Below, piece after piece: positions 55,378 to 64,000 of a stretch of 64,000 nt of DNA. The stretch spans positions 1-64,000 of the forward strand of contig NZ_BKAG01000029.1 of the NCBI RefSeq assembly GCF_007992435.1. Reading direction: 5' to 3'. This DNA is from Prosthecobacter gellanilyticus. Lineage in GTDB: Bacteria; Verrucomicrobiota; Verrucomicrobiia; Verrucomicrobiales; Verrucomicrobiaceae. The position numbers were made by a program, and so were the translations under genes. Under the pieces are notes generated by a model. It was not told where the DNA came from. It was given only the letters and a program-made list of their open reading frames with translations, and searched no databases. Position 1 is the stretch's first letter. Each line of letters opens with the position of its first letter.

Positions 55378-57876
55378 TTACTTCTTCTCTGAAAGCGCTC
55401 TGACCTTGTCAGGAGTCATGCCCATGGCAGGGAGGTCATAACCAAGAGTATCGCCATTCGGTTTGAAGCCGCTGCCATCCGCATCCACATAGATGGGGTT
55501 GTTGTAGGCGCAGGGGCGCATCTTGGCGTAGTCGCTGGTGCCGAAGCATGTTTTTGAGTCGCCGTCTTCATCAATGGCCACCACGATGAGGTGGGCATCA
55601 TGCTGGATCGGCACATGGATTGTCTGGTCAAACTTCACGACACCGTCCTGGAACATCTTGGGATGAGCGGCGCGTGTGAAGTTCAGCTTTTCATCAGCGC
55701 GGCTGTTTACCAGCACCTGCACGCGGTCGATGTCCATCCAGTCCGTGCACTGCACACGCACCTTGAGGTCGATGCCACCGAGGGCGCGGTCGTCATCACC
55801 GGCGATCTTGCCATTCTGCGTGGTGACTTCAAGGAAGGGGCCGGTGCTGAGAATGAGATTACCCTTCTTCACGCGCGGGCCAATCTCCGCCCAGTCGATC
55901 TTCGCCGGCTCATCGGTACTGCTGGGGATGTAGCCGCGCCAGCAGCCCACCCCATTGCCATAAACGCTATGCGCATCAGCCACGCCGACAGCGGTCACGC
56001 GCAGACCTTGGTTCAAAAGCTGGCGCCAGATGAATTCGCGCACGGGATTGGCCTTCATCGCGAGGCTGCCCTTTGGGCGGTTAAGCTTGAAGGGCGCATC
56101 TGCGAGGATGTCAGTGCCTGGACCGTTTTCTGTTTCGCTGCCATCGATCATGGCACCCACGCCGACAAAGCCGCCGTCCTCGATGCCATCCCCATCGCGG
56201 TCGATGAACATGTTGGAGAGATCAGGATGGTTGAACTGGATCCAGCGGTCTGCGCGCTCGCCCTGCCAGCGGCGGAGCGTGAGAGCCGTGATGCGCGGGT
56301 CATCATTCCAAACCGGTGCGCCGCCATCTTGAAGGAAGGGTTCAGGCTCGAACGGGAAGGCATTGAAATGCTGGCGGCTGCCGGTGAGCTCCATGCCTTT
56401 CACGGTCTTGATGTAGGGATCGAGACCGAGTGACTTGATGATCGGTTCCCAGTCATACAAACGGTTATGCTCAGAGGTGGGAGCGAACTCGATATGCTCC
56501 ACGGCGAGGTTGATCAGGCGCCCATCAGTATCGCAGACGTTGTCACCGCTCGGAGTGCTGTGGTTGTGGAAGTCACTGCTGATCCATCCTTTGGTGTCCA
56601 CAAGGCGCTTGAGGGTGCCTTTAAAAACATACTCCTGCTGATTCGCCAAGGTGACTTCCTGGGACAGATGACTGTACTCCGGACCACGAACCACGACGAC
56701 ACGGTATCTCCCCGCTGGAAGCTGCTGGGTGAAGTGCCCATTCTCGCTGTGATACTGGTCCACACAGCCGTGAGCGCGCCATTTGGGTCCCAGGTCCAGC
56801 TTGGCAGCTTTCTCATCCAACGGTTCAAAGTGTGCCTTACAGGGAAGGGGCTTGCCGTCCTCTCCCGTGATCTCAAAACGAATGCGTGAAGCTGGGTTGA
56901 GCACAAGTTTAGGAGCCGTGAAACCAGCCTCTGTCACGGTCAGCGGCAATGGTACGCTGCCACGGCCGAGATCCTCAACTGGCAGTTCAACAGGGCCAAG
57001 CGGCAGCTTGAGTGTGTAGAAGCCTTTGGTGTCGGTATAACCAGGGATGGTCTTTTCACCGTCCGGAACAAGGATGGTTGTCGTTGTCACCGGCTCGGTT
57101 TTACCATCGATGATCTGACCTCTGATCAAGCCGACCTTGGTGCCTTTGGCGGCACGAACCTCGCCCACTGCCTCGGCCGGAGAAATGCCGACGGCAAAGA
57201 AGCGCTCGATCACGACCTCCTGCTTTGGAGCCATCTCGATGGTCTCCTCCAGTTTCTCAATGCCGGTGAGCTTCAGGCCGCTGACGGCATAACCACATTT
57301 GTGGGCAGGATTGATCGCGTCCACCCAGAAGATGCCGTCAGAAGTCATGCCGGTGTTGTCAAAGCGGGTGAAGTCACTCTTCGTGTTCACCTTCTGTGGC
57401 TTGTCCGTTTCATTGCGCAGCGTGGTGGTGATGAAGATGCCCTGCACACCGTCTTTGACCCGGTACTCATGGCGCTTGAAGACACCTTCATTTTTTCCGG
57501 CTGTGGTCACAGACTCCACGATGGCTTCACTGGCATCCTTCGATGGCACGATTTTCACATACGACACCTCGCCATGACCACAGGGGCCGTAACAGACAAG
57601 CTGGTCGTTGTTGGCACCACGCAGAGTCAGATCATAGAGGCAGCCTGGTGACACGCCATCGGGTCCGTAGAAGGTGCTCATGTTTGCGCGGCGCAGTGGA
57701 GCGTTCTGGGAGACCAGTGCTTCGACCTTGTCACTGCGCAGCACGAAGTCGCCGCGGATGCCATCGGCTTCCTTGCCTTTGGGGAGTTCTGTTTCGCGGC
57801 CCAGGGAGGCCTCGAAGACTTCGGCACCCCATGCTGGCGCACAGGAAAGTAGAAGGAGAGGGAGGAGTGATTTCAT
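55378..57876 (-). CDS. CehA/McbA-type PHP-domain metallohydrolase
   Basis: This 832-residue protein has a signal peptide (about 1-16, ending AWG), a region of beta-rich and carboxypeptidase-like repeats before the core, and a PHP-type metal site beginning DFHNHSTPSG (about 432-441), followed by EFAPTSEHN and FNHPD. CehA relatives hydrolyse carbamates or phosphoesters. The true substrate is unknown. ATG at 57876 gives the signal peptide; a long upstream extension of the ORF lacks support. It is terminated at 55317-55355. Confidence 0.82.
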   Translation of the reverse strand: MKSLLPLLLLSCAPAWGAEVFEASLGRETELPKGKEADGIRGDFVLRSDKVEALVSQNAPLRRANMSTFYGPDGVSPGCLYDLTLRGANNDQLVCYGPCGHGEVSYVKIVPSKDASEAIVESVTTAGKNEGVFKRHEYRVKDGVQGIFITTTLRNETDKPQKVNTKSDFTRFDNTGMTSDGIFWVDAINPAHKCGYAVSGLKLTGIEKLEETIEMAPKQEVVIERFFAVGISPAEAVGEVRAAKGTKVGLIRGQIIDGKTEPVTTTTILVPDGEKTIPGYTDTKGFYTLKLPLGPVELPVEDLGRGSVPLPLTVTEAGFTAPKLVLNPASRIRFEITGEDGKPLPCKAHFEPLDEKAAKLDLGPKWRAHGCVDQYHSENGHFTQQLPAGRYRVVVVRGPEYSHLSQEVTLANQQEYVFKGTLKRLVDTKGWISSDFHNHSTPSGDNVCDTDGRLINLAVEHIEFAPTSEHNRLYDWEPIIKSLGLDPYIKTVKGMELTGSRQHFNAFPFEPEPFLQDGGAPVWNDDPRITALTLRRWQGERADRWIQFNHPDLSNMFIDRDGDGIEDGGFVGVGAMIDGSETENGPGTDILADAPFKLNRPKGSLAMKANPVREFIWRQLLNQGLRVTAVGVADAHSVYGNGVGCWRGYIPSSTDEPAKIDWAEIGPRVKKGNLILSTGPFLEVTTQNGKIAGDDDRALGGIDLKVRVQCTDWMDIDRVQVLVNSRADEKLNFTRAAHPKMFQDGVVKFDQTIHVPIQHDAHLIVVAIDEDGDSKTCFGTSDYAKMRPCAYNNPIYVDADGSGFKPNGDTLGYDLPAMGMTPDKVRALSEKK

Positions 57877-57986
57877 GGTGTGGAGTTGGGGGGAGTGTCT
57901 GAGACCGCTACGGGGTCGCACAGGGTGATTTTCCAAAGGATCACGAATGGATGACGATATCGTCACTCGCAGATCCATCGTGATGA

Positions 57987-58541
57987 TCAGCCCTCCAGGA
58001 ACACGCACATGACCTGGGCGGCTTTCTTATGAGGGTTGTGCAGCCGGTGCGGAGTGTCGGCATCGAAGTAGAGAGAGTCGCCCTCTTCGAGGCGGAAGGT
58101 TTCTTTGCCATATTCCAGCGTGACCTTGCCACCCAGCACGATGAGAAATTCCTCCCCCTCATGGGGTCGTGACACGCTGCGGCCTCCCCCCGCGGGGATA
58201 TCGAGGATGAAGGGACTCATGCGGCGGTTTGCACGCCCGGTGGTCAGAGTGTGGTAGATGATGTCCGAGTTCTGCGGATCACGCTGGATGGCCTTGCGAT
58301 CCTTCTTCTTGGTCAGCACGATCTGTGGCTTGGAGTCGAGTCCCTCTAGGAGAGTCGCCAGTGATACTCGCAGCGCCTCAGCCACGCGCGCCAGGGCTGG
58401 CAGGGAAGGGGTGATGCGGAAGTTCTCCACCTTGGATAACCAACTGCGTGTTTGCCCGGCGGCCACGGCCACCTCTTCCAGGCTCATGTCGAGATCAAGG
58501 CGGCGCTGTTTGATGCGTTGGGAGAGCTCGACAAGGTTCAT
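57987..58541 (-). CDS. XRE-family HTH regulator with cupin sensor
   Basis: This 184-residue protein has an N-terminal helix-turn-helix (about 5-60, with LEEVAVAAGQTRSWLSKVEN) and a C-terminal cupin (about 115-182, including PHEGEEFLIVLGG and GDSLYFDADTPHRLHN). The family often represses catabolic genes and releases DNA on binding a metabolite. It lies among phosphoesterase genes and close to the phosphonate operon, which makes that operon a candidate target. Confidence 0.86.
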   Translation of the reverse strand: MNLVELSQRIKQRRLDLDMSLEEVAVAAGQTRSWLSKVENFRITPSLPALARVAEALRVSLATLLEGLDSKPQIVLTKKKDRKAIQRDPQNSDIIYHTLTTGRANRRMSPFILDIPAGGGRSVSRPHEGEEFLIVLGGKVTLEYGKETFRLEEGDSLYFDADTPHRLHNPHKKAAQVMCVFLEG

Positions 58542-58609
58542 GCGGGAAAGGAGGTGGGTCAGAAGCTGATGTTTACGCCGGCTGGCTTGAGCGACGGGTG
58601 CCGCTCAGT

Positions 58610-59644
58610 TCAGTGATCGTCCACTTTCAAAGGCGCGCTTTCGAGTCCCCACTCAGCCTTGATCGGCACCTGGAGATAGTCCAGAACGGTGGGTGTCACA
58701 AGACTCTGGAAGACCCGGCCTTCACGTTCCTCAGCCGGCTTGAAACCCGGCCCTCTGAAGAAGCCAAAAATGCTGCGCTCCTCAGGCGACTGGCCTCCGT
58801 GACCTTTCTTGAGTCCGCCGTGGTCAGTGCTCACGATGATCAACCAGGATTCTTCCTTCGCCTGCGGACGCTTCTCGATCGCTGCGATGACCTCTCCCAT
58901 GTATTGGTCCAGCTTTTCCAACGTGCTCAGATACTGTGGAGTGTCCGCTGAGAAGCCGAACTGATGCCCGGCATGGTCCACATCCAGGAAGTGCAGGAAT
59001 AGCACATCAGGATTCTGCATCTGCAGGCAGCGGATGGCTTCCTGGGTCACCTTGGCATCATTCAGCTTCCGCTGCTTGCCGCTGTCGGTGACGATCTCGT
59101 GCGGCACGACGGTGACATCATTAGCCAGATGTTCACCACTGCCTGCTATGAGGATGGTGTTCACCTCGGGCCAGGTGTCTCCGACGATCGAGCCGAGCCA
59201 GGCCTGGGGCTTGGCATCACGGATGTAGCGAAAGAGATGTGGATGATCCTTGAAGTTGCCAGCTGAGAACTTCTCACCGTTTCCCAGCACGCTGTGCTTG
59301 CTGGCAAACACGCCCGTGAGCAGAGTGCTCCAACCCGGACCACTGATCGTCGGCTGGTTGAGCCTGCCGATCGGCTGCCCCCCGGCCTCCATGTTCCAGA
59401 AGGCATGTCCCTCAGACGAGATCCGGGCCAGTGTGGGTGCCTTGCCGCTCTGAATCACCTGCGCCATCACATCACGCCGGCAGCCATCGATGCCCATGAT
59501 CAGCACGCGCCGCCCTTGAAAGTCATTGGTCTTTCCCGGGCCCTCCGCATTTGCTTCCCCGATGCCGAAAGCGGCCAGGGTAAGGAGTGACAAGGCGTGG
59601 CAGAGAATGCGGTGCTTCGACAGTGGCAGGGGTGCGGTAGTCAT
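58610..59644 (-). CDS. secreted alkaline-phosphatase-superfamily phosphodiesterase
   Basis: This 344-residue protein has a signal peptide (about 17-33, ending EANA). All metal ligands of the type I phosphodiesterase/nucleotide pyrophosphatase branch are visible: IMGIDGC, the nucleophile Thr in the GWSTLLTG loop, DVDHAGHQFG, STDHGG and a final GHGG. Its substrate is unknown. It is divergent from phnA, another member of the same superfamily, with an 82-bp shared upstream region. Confidence 0.86.
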   Translation of the reverse strand: MTTAPLPLSKHRILCHALSLLTLAAFGIGEANAEGPGKTNDFQGRRVLIMGIDGCRRDVMAQVIQSGKAPTLARISSEGHAFWNMEAGGQPIGRLNQPTISGPGWSTLLTGVFASKHSVLGNGEKFSAGNFKDHPHLFRYIRDAKPQAWLGSIVGDTWPEVNTILIAGSGEHLANDVTVVPHEIVTDSGKQRKLNDAKVTQEAIRCLQMQNPDVLFLHFLDVDHAGHQFGFSADTPQYLSTLEKLDQYMGEVIAAIEKRPQAKEESWLIIVSTDHGGLKKGHGGQSPEERSIFGFFRGPGFKPAEEREGRVFQSLVTPTVLDYLQVPIKAEWGLESAPLKVDDH

Positions 59645-59681
59645 GGCGTGCGATGAAGGGGTGTTTCTTGATTGTCACAAA

Positions 59682-59700
59682 TGTTGACTTGCAGGCAACA
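59682..59700. promoter_or_regulatory. candidate operator between the phosphodiesterase gene and phnA
   Basis: TGTTG (59682-59686) and CAACA (59696-59700) form inverted arms; an inner CT/AG pair also matches, giving an approximately 19-bp dyad. It lies in the middle of the 82-bp divergent region, 26 bases before the phnA start. A TTGACT is also present there, but no -10 element at a proper distance was found. Confidence 0.35.
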
Positions 59701-59726
59701 TATTCTTTTGCCAAAAATGTGTCGCC

Positions 59727-60953
59727 ATGTTCACCGTCAATCATCGCACCTACAATCCGCCCGCCCAACCTGTCGTCGTCATCTGTCTGGATGGCTCGGC
59801 GGATGAATACCTCGACTGCGCCATCGCCCGTGGCCGCATGCCGAATCTCCTCAAGATGAGCCAGGATGGCTGGCGCGGCTTTGCTCGCGCTGCCATGCCG
59901 ACCTTCACCAACGTGAACAACAGCAGCATTGTCACCGGCGTGCCGCCTTCAGTTCACGGCATCGGCGGAAACTTCTTCTTCGACACCGCGAGTGGTGAGG
60001 AAGTGATGATGAACTCATCCAAGTTCCTGCGCGCTGAAACGATCTTCCCTCATGCCCAGCGCTCCGGGCGCAAGGTGGCGGTAGTCACCGCCAAAGAGAA
60101 GCTGCGTGACATCTTTGCCAGCGGCCTCATCAGTGAAGGTGGCATTGCTTTCTCATCCGAGAAAGCCAGGCATGCGGTGGTGGAGACACATGGCATTGGC
60201 GATGTCGAAGAACTTGTTGGGCCGACGCCTGAGATCTACAGTGGCGATGCAAGTCTCTATGTTTTGAAAGCCGGTGTGGCTCTGATGAAGGCGGGGCGTG
60301 CCGACTTCCTCTATTTGAGCACCACAGACTACATGCAGCACAAGCACGCTCCAGAGGAGGCCGAAGCGCTGGATTTCTATGCGGCGATTGATGCGGAGAT
60401 CGGTCGCTTGCTCGCACTTGGTGCCGTCATTGGCATCACGGCGGATCATGGCATGAATGCCAAGCAGCGTGCGGATGGAACGCCGAACGTGATTTATCTC
60501 GAGACTGAACTTGTGAGCACTTTTGGCGAAGGCTTTCGCGTCATCCTGCCCATCACCGACCCGTATGTGGCGCATCACGGTGCCTTGGGTTCCTTTGCCC
60601 AGGTGCATCTGCCTGCGGGCATGGATGCTGTGAAGGTTCGTGACTGGTTGCTCAAGCGCACAGGCATCACGGAGTGTCATGAGCGCGCCACGGCGGCTCT
60701 CTTGATGGAACTTCCGGAAGATCGCATGGGGGATCTGGTGGTCTCCAGTGCGCGCAATGTGGTGCTGGGCCGCACTCCGGCATACCATGATCTTGCCGCT
60801 CTTGCTGGGGCCTTGCGCAGTCACGGCGGCCGTTATGAGGAGATGGTTCCACTCGTCTTTAGCTCTCCTCTCAATGAAGCCTATGCGGTGCGTGCCTCGG
60901 GTGACGTGCGGAACTTCGACATCTTTGAGATCACCTGCAACGGCACTCGCTGA
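59727..60953 (+). CDS. phnA: phosphonoacetate hydrolase
   Basis: This 408-residue enzyme cleaves phosphonoacetate to acetate and phosphate. It has the superfamily's metal and nucleophile sites: VVVICLDGSADE, the nucleophile Thr in MPTFTNVNNSS, TTDYMQHKHAPEE, ITADHGMN and YVAHHG. Length and motifs are typical of PhnA. It is the first gene of the phosphonate operon, and an MFS gene follows after five bases. Confidence 0.93.
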   Translation: MFTVNHRTYNPPAQPVVVICLDGSADEYLDCAIARGRMPNLLKMSQDGWRGFARAAMPTFTNVNNSSIVTGVPPSVHGIGGNFFFDTASGEEVMMNSSKFLRAETIFPHAQRSGRKVAVVTAKEKLRDIFASGLISEGGIAFSSEKARHAVVETHGIGDVEELVGPTPEIYSGDASLYVLKAGVALMKAGRADFLYLSTTDYMQHKHAPEEAEALDFYAAIDAEIGRLLALGAVIGITADHGMNAKQRADGTPNVIYLETELVSTFGEGFRVILPITDPYVAHHGALGSFAQVHLPAGMDAVKVRDWLLKRTGITECHERATAALLMELPEDRMGDLVVSSARNVVLGRTPAYHDLAALAGALRSHGGRYEEMVPLVFSSPLNEAYAVRASGDVRNFDIFEITCNGTR

Positions 60954-60958
60954 CCTGC

Positions 60959-62236
60959 ATGCCCGACTCGCCACACAGCGATCCTGCTTTTCTCCGTACT
61001 CGTCGCACAGTGCTGGGGTCGGTGATGTTTTGCTATCTCTTCTACTACACCGGCAGGCAGACTTTTGGTTTTGCCATCCCGGGCATCGAGAAGGAGTTCG
61101 GCCTGGATAAGCAGACGGTGGGCTGGATCAGCACGGCGATGCTCTGGGCCTATGCCTGCGGACAAATGATCAATGGCAACCTCGGTGATAAATTTGGTGG
61201 TCGCCGCATGATGTGCCTTGGAGCTGTGGTTTCTTTTGTACTGAACTGGATCACCAGTTTTGGGGTCGGATTCAAATCACTTTTCACTGCCTGGGGTTTG
61301 AACGGTCTGGCTCAGAGCATGGGCTTTGCGCCTGGCAGCCGCCTGGTGTCGAACTGGTTCAGTGCGCGTGAGCGTGGTCGAGCCTTTGGCTTGTACATCC
61401 TGGCTGCCGGCCTGTCTTCGGTGCTGTCTTACATCACATCGCTGTTGGTGCTGGATGTGCTGCATCTGAACTGGCGCTGGATCTTCCGCCTCCCGGTGTT
61501 CTTGATGCTGCTCGGTGGATTGATTGTCTGGCAAGTGGCACGTGATCGACCCAGCGCGGCAGGCTTCGCGGATCTGAAAGACGAGAGCGATGACGGGAAG
61601 GAGACTGCGAATGCTGCGACCGAAACTGCGTGGCAGCGCTATGCGGTGGCCTTGCAGAATGGCCGGCTGTTGCTCGCTGGCCTTGCCATCGGTTTCCAGA
61701 ACACCGTGCGCTATGGGCTGCTCATCTGGGTGCCTGTATATTTCCTCGGCAAAGACTTCAAAGACGCCTCTCTTGGCAAGTGGATCAGCATTGCCCTGCC
61801 TGTGGGCATGGCGCTCGGCGCGGTCACAAGCGGTTGGATCTCGGACCGGTTCTGCAACTCGCGGCGGAGTGGTGTCATTGCTTCCTTCATGGTGCTGGCT
61901 GCCGTGGCTGCGATGGGAATGTATCTCCTGCCTCCGGGGCACTTGCTCGGCCTGCCGGTGTTGTTTCTGGCGGGCTTTTTCGCTTATGGCCCGCAGTCCG
62001 CTTTCTGGGCTTTTGCTCCGGATCTGCTCGGTCGTGCCAGAGCAGGGACCGCCGTCGGCGTGATGAACTTCTTCGCGTATGCGATGGCTGGCCTGGGCGA
62101 GCCGTTCATCGGCTGGATGATCCAGCACAATCCTTTTGCCGCTGCGCCTGCGGCTGAAAATGTGGCGCTCGTCTTTCCTGTGGTGGCTGTTGCCGCCCTT
62201 TGCAGTGCAGCTCTTGCCCTTTTGATCCGCCGATGA
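60959..62236 (+). CDS. MFS transporter, organophosphate/phosphonate type
   Basis: This 425-residue protein has about twelve membrane spans and resembles the OPA (GlpT/UhpT-like) branch of the MFS; GYITGRQ-like opening FYYTGRQTFGFAIPGIEKEFGL, GNLGDKFGGRR and the later RRS-containing turn fit the branch. It would import a phosphonate or organophosphate, here probably a 2-aminoethylphosphonate-like compound (inference). It overlaps the alcohol dehydrogenase start by four bases. Confidence 0.85.
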   Translation: MPDSPHSDPAFLRTRRTVLGSVMFCYLFYYTGRQTFGFAIPGIEKEFGLDKQTVGWISTAMLWAYACGQMINGNLGDKFGGRRMMCLGAVVSFVLNWITSFGVGFKSLFTAWGLNGLAQSMGFAPGSRLVSNWFSARERGRAFGLYILAAGLSSVLSYITSLLVLDVLHLNWRWIFRLPVFLMLLGGLIVWQVARDRPSAAGFADLKDESDDGKETANAATETAWQRYAVALQNGRLLLAGLAIGFQNTVRYGLLIWVPVYFLGKDFKDASLGKWISIALPVGMALGAVTSGWISDRFCNSRRSGVIASFMVLAAVAAMGMYLLPPGHLLGLPVLFLAGFFAYGPQSAFWAFAPDLLGRARAGTAVGVMNFFAYAMAGLGEPFIGWMIQHNPFAAAPAAENVALVFPVVAVAALCSAALALLIRR

Positions 62237-63258
62237 AATCCTCCGCACGCATCCAGCTTTTCCAGGGGCCCAGCATGCCCTTTGAGATGGCCTTCGCATC
62301 GCTGCCAGATGAATTGAGAGCGGGGGAGGTACTGGTGCAGATCTCACTCGCGACCATTTGCGGCTCTGACTTGCATACCACAGAGGGGCGACGTTCGGCC
62401 CCAGTGCCCTGTGTGCTCGGCCACGAGGCAGTGGGGCATGTGGTCAGCAGTTCACGCGAGGGTGTTGCTATCGGTCAGCGTGTGACTTGGACACTCGCAG
62501 ACTCCTGCGGTCACTGCGCCCCGTGCACCAGCTGGCATCTGCCCCAGAAGTGCGAGCATCTTTTCAAGTATGGCCATGCCGCACTGAGCGATGGCAGTGG
62601 ACTCAATGGTTGTTATGCCAGCCACATCGTGTTGCGCCCAGGAACCGAGATCATGACCGTGCCTGCGGCACTTCCGGATTGCATTGCTGCTCCCGCGAAC
62701 TGTGCACTCGCAACCATTGTGAATGCGCTCGAAACCTTGCCTGATCCCTACCATAGCGCACTAGTGCAGGGCGGGGGACTGCTTGGCATCTATGCCTGTG
62801 CCTGGCTGAAGCATCGTGGCGTACAGGAGGTCTACTGCACGGATCTCAGCCCTCAACGGCTTGCGCTGGTGGCGGAGTTTGGCGGCATTCCAGTGATGCC
62901 TGGGGAGAGGATGCCGCAGGTGGATCTGGTGCTTGAGGTCACGGGAAGCTCAGCCGTGATTCCTGATGGCGTGAAGGCCCTGCGCCCTGGTGGTCATTAT
63001 GTCTGGGCAGGCATGGTCCATCCGGAGACAAAACTCGATCTGACGGGTGAGGCTGTACTGCGCAAGTGCCTGACCTTGCGTGGCGTGCATAACTATGCCC
63101 CTGAGCATCTCAAGGCGGGGCTCGACTTCCTCGCGGCCAATCATACTCAACTCCCCTTTGAGAAGCTCACAAGCCCGGCCCTCTCCTTGGAGAAGCTCAA
63201 TGAAGGCTTCGAACTGACCCGCAGCCGCCAGTGGCAGCGTGTGGCCATCCAACCCTGA
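62233..63258 (+). CDS. phosphonate-catabolism-associated zinc-type alcohol dehydrogenase
   Basis: This 341-residue medium-chain dehydrogenase has the catalytic-zinc Cys in ATICGSDLHTTEG, the GHEAVGHV motif and four structural-zinc Cys in the loop CGHCAPCTSWHLPQKC; the nucleotide fold has QGGGLLGIYA. It matches the alcohol dehydrogenase family found with PhnW/PhnA/PhnY genes. ATG at 62233 overlaps the MFS stop (ATGA). Its exact substrate in the pathway is unknown. Confidence 0.86.
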   Translation: MKSSARIQLFQGPSMPFEMAFASLPDELRAGEVLVQISLATICGSDLHTTEGRRSAPVPCVLGHEAVGHVVSSSREGVAIGQRVTWTLADSCGHCAPCTSWHLPQKCEHLFKYGHAALSDGSGLNGCYASHIVLRPGTEIMTVPAALPDCIAAPANCALATIVNALETLPDPYHSALVQGGGLLGIYACAWLKHRGVQEVYCTDLSPQRLALVAEFGGIPVMPGERMPQVDLVLEVTGSSAVIPDGVKALRPGGHYVWAGMVHPETKLDLTGEAVLRKCLTLRGVHNYAPEHLKAGLDFLAANHTQLPFEKLTSPALSLEKLNEGFELTRSRQWQRVAIQP

Positions 63259-63270
63259 TCTCATCATCTC

Positions 63271-64000
63271 ATGCTTTCACTCCCTAGCTACATCGCCGGA
63301 AAAGCCGTCACTTCAGATTCATGGATCGAGGTGACAAATCCATGGAATAACGAGAAGGTAGGTCGTGTCGCCAGCATCAATCGTGATGCTTTAGAAACCG
63401 CCATACAGGCTCATCTGGCATCAGCCACACCGCTGACCCGTTATGAGCGCAGCCGCATTCTGAACAAGACACGCGATCTGCTGGATGCTCGACGAGAGGA
63501 GCTGGCTCAGCTCATCACCGCAGAAGCCGGGCTCTGCTTGCGCGAGACACGCTATGAGGTCGGTCGCGCCTGTGATGTCTTCGCCTTCGCTGCCATGGAG
63601 GCACTGCACGATGACGGCCAGACCTTCTCCTGTGATATCTCGCCCACCGGCAAGGCGAGGAAGATTTTCACCTTACGTGAGCCGCTTTCGCTGATCGCGG
63701 CCATTACTCCCTTCAATCATCCGCTGAATCAAGTGGCGCACAAACTGGCTCCAGCCATTGCTGCAGGTGCGCCGCTCATTCTGAAGCCATCAGAGAAGAC
63801 GCCTCTCACCGCGGTGCGGCTCACAGAGCTGCTTTATGAGGCAGGACTTCCGGGCCATATGCTGAGCTGCATTCATGGTGACCTGGATGAGATCACTCGT
63901 CCGCTTATTCGTGATGAACGTGTGAGCCTGGTGACCTTCACGGGCAGTGCGAAGGTGGGGAAGGAGATCGCTCATACGGCTGGCTACAAGAAGACCTGTT
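63271..64000 (+). CDS. phnY: phosphonoacetaldehyde dehydrogenase, partial
   Basis: At least 243 codons are present before the window ends. The sequence has the aldehyde-dehydrogenase Rossmann motifs (AITPFNHPLNQ, LILKPSEKTPLTA, VTFTGSAKVGK). Combined with phnA and the associated alcohol dehydrogenase, it fits PhnY, which oxidises phosphonoacetaldehyde to phosphonoacetate, the PhnA substrate. The catalytic Cys lies beyond the window. ATG at 63271 follows the dehydrogenase stop by 12 bases. Confidence 0.87.
   Translation, partial: MLSLPSYIAGKAVTSDSWIEVTNPWNNEKVGRVASINRDALETAIQAHLASATPLTRYERSRILNKTRDLLDARREELAQLITAEAGLCLRETRYEVGRACDVFAFAAMEALHDDGQTFSCDISPTGKARKIFTLREPLSLIAAITPFNHPLNQVAHKLAPAIAAGAPLILKPSEKTPLTAVRLTELLYEAGLPGHMLSCIHGDLDEITRPLIRDERVSLVTFTGSAKVGKEIAHTAGYKKTC

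Noticed and set aside
59684-59706. TTGACT followed by TATTCT as a phnA promoter
   Set aside because: The spacing is only 11 bases, too short for a sigma-70 promoter.

Overview
The window looks like chromosomal DNA of a Gram-negative member of the Verrucomicrobiota (Prosthecobacter/Verrucomicrobium-like). This is an inference from family content: two DUF1080 proteins, a CehA-type PHP hydrolase, a Ser/Thr kinase with an N-terminal zinc ribbon, a very large LamG/Ig-like secreted protein, a MoxR-DUF58-BatA operon, OpgH and an LPS-core-type kinase. Genes are dense and many neighbours overlap by four bases (ATGA-type), so translational coupling is common.

Layout. 54-128 is tRNA-Glu. 134-7340 (minus) is a seven-gene, largely overlapping operon: a FabH/OleA-like ketosynthase III, an MBL hydrolase, an F390-synthetase-like adenylating enzyme, an OleD-like reductase, a membrane GT2, an unknown protein and a UGT-type glycosyltransferase. 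It looks like a small biosynthetic cluster for a glycosylated lipid-like product. 7538-15028 (plus) is a MoxR/DUF58/BatA-type operon with a RelE/ParE-like toxin-antitoxin pair wedged between moxR and the DUF58 gene. 15184-19483 encodes a TolC-like protein, a HlyD-like adaptor and a MacB-type ATPase without a permease. 19718-22443 encodes OpgH and a small membrane partner. 22683-26837 (minus) holds rodA, an orphan OppF-like ATPase and a secreted Ig-like protein. 26929-28817 is leuA, preceded by a strong promoter and an apparently leaderless leucine-rich leader ORF. 29141-33671 holds a Gfo/Idh/MocA oxidoreductase, ribF, an AraC-cupin regulator and an acyl-AMP ligase. 33716-36094 is a fused ketosynthase/chain-length-factor-like protein. 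36281-41907 holds a DUF1080 protein, an LPS-kinase-like protein, a small ORF, a large Ser/Thr kinase and an RluD-type pseudouridine synthase. 42037-44364 is a permease pair with a spectacular His-rich insert. 44630-50997 is a TPR protein plus an 1832-residue secreted metallophosphoesterase. 51067-55300 holds cysS, a second DUF1080 protein, a possible Cys/His hydrolase and a Sel1-repeat protein. 55378-64000 holds a CehA-type hydrolase, an XRE-cupin regulator, an alkaline-phosphatase-superfamily enzyme and the phosphonate operon phnA-MFS-alcohol dehydrogenase-phnY, the last cut by the window edge.

The most unusual non-coding signal is a family of seven dispersed elements of about 105-126 bp. 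Both ends carry AAAGTA-type inverted termini followed by hairpins. Every copy lies within about six bases of a stop codon or supplies the stop codon itself. A separate 152-bp element with 20-bp inverted ends and a 91-bp nested palindrome are also present. The leuA leader looks like a ribosome-mediated attenuation system starting from a leaderless mRNA. No rRNA, CRISPR array, insertion sequence or prophage was seen.
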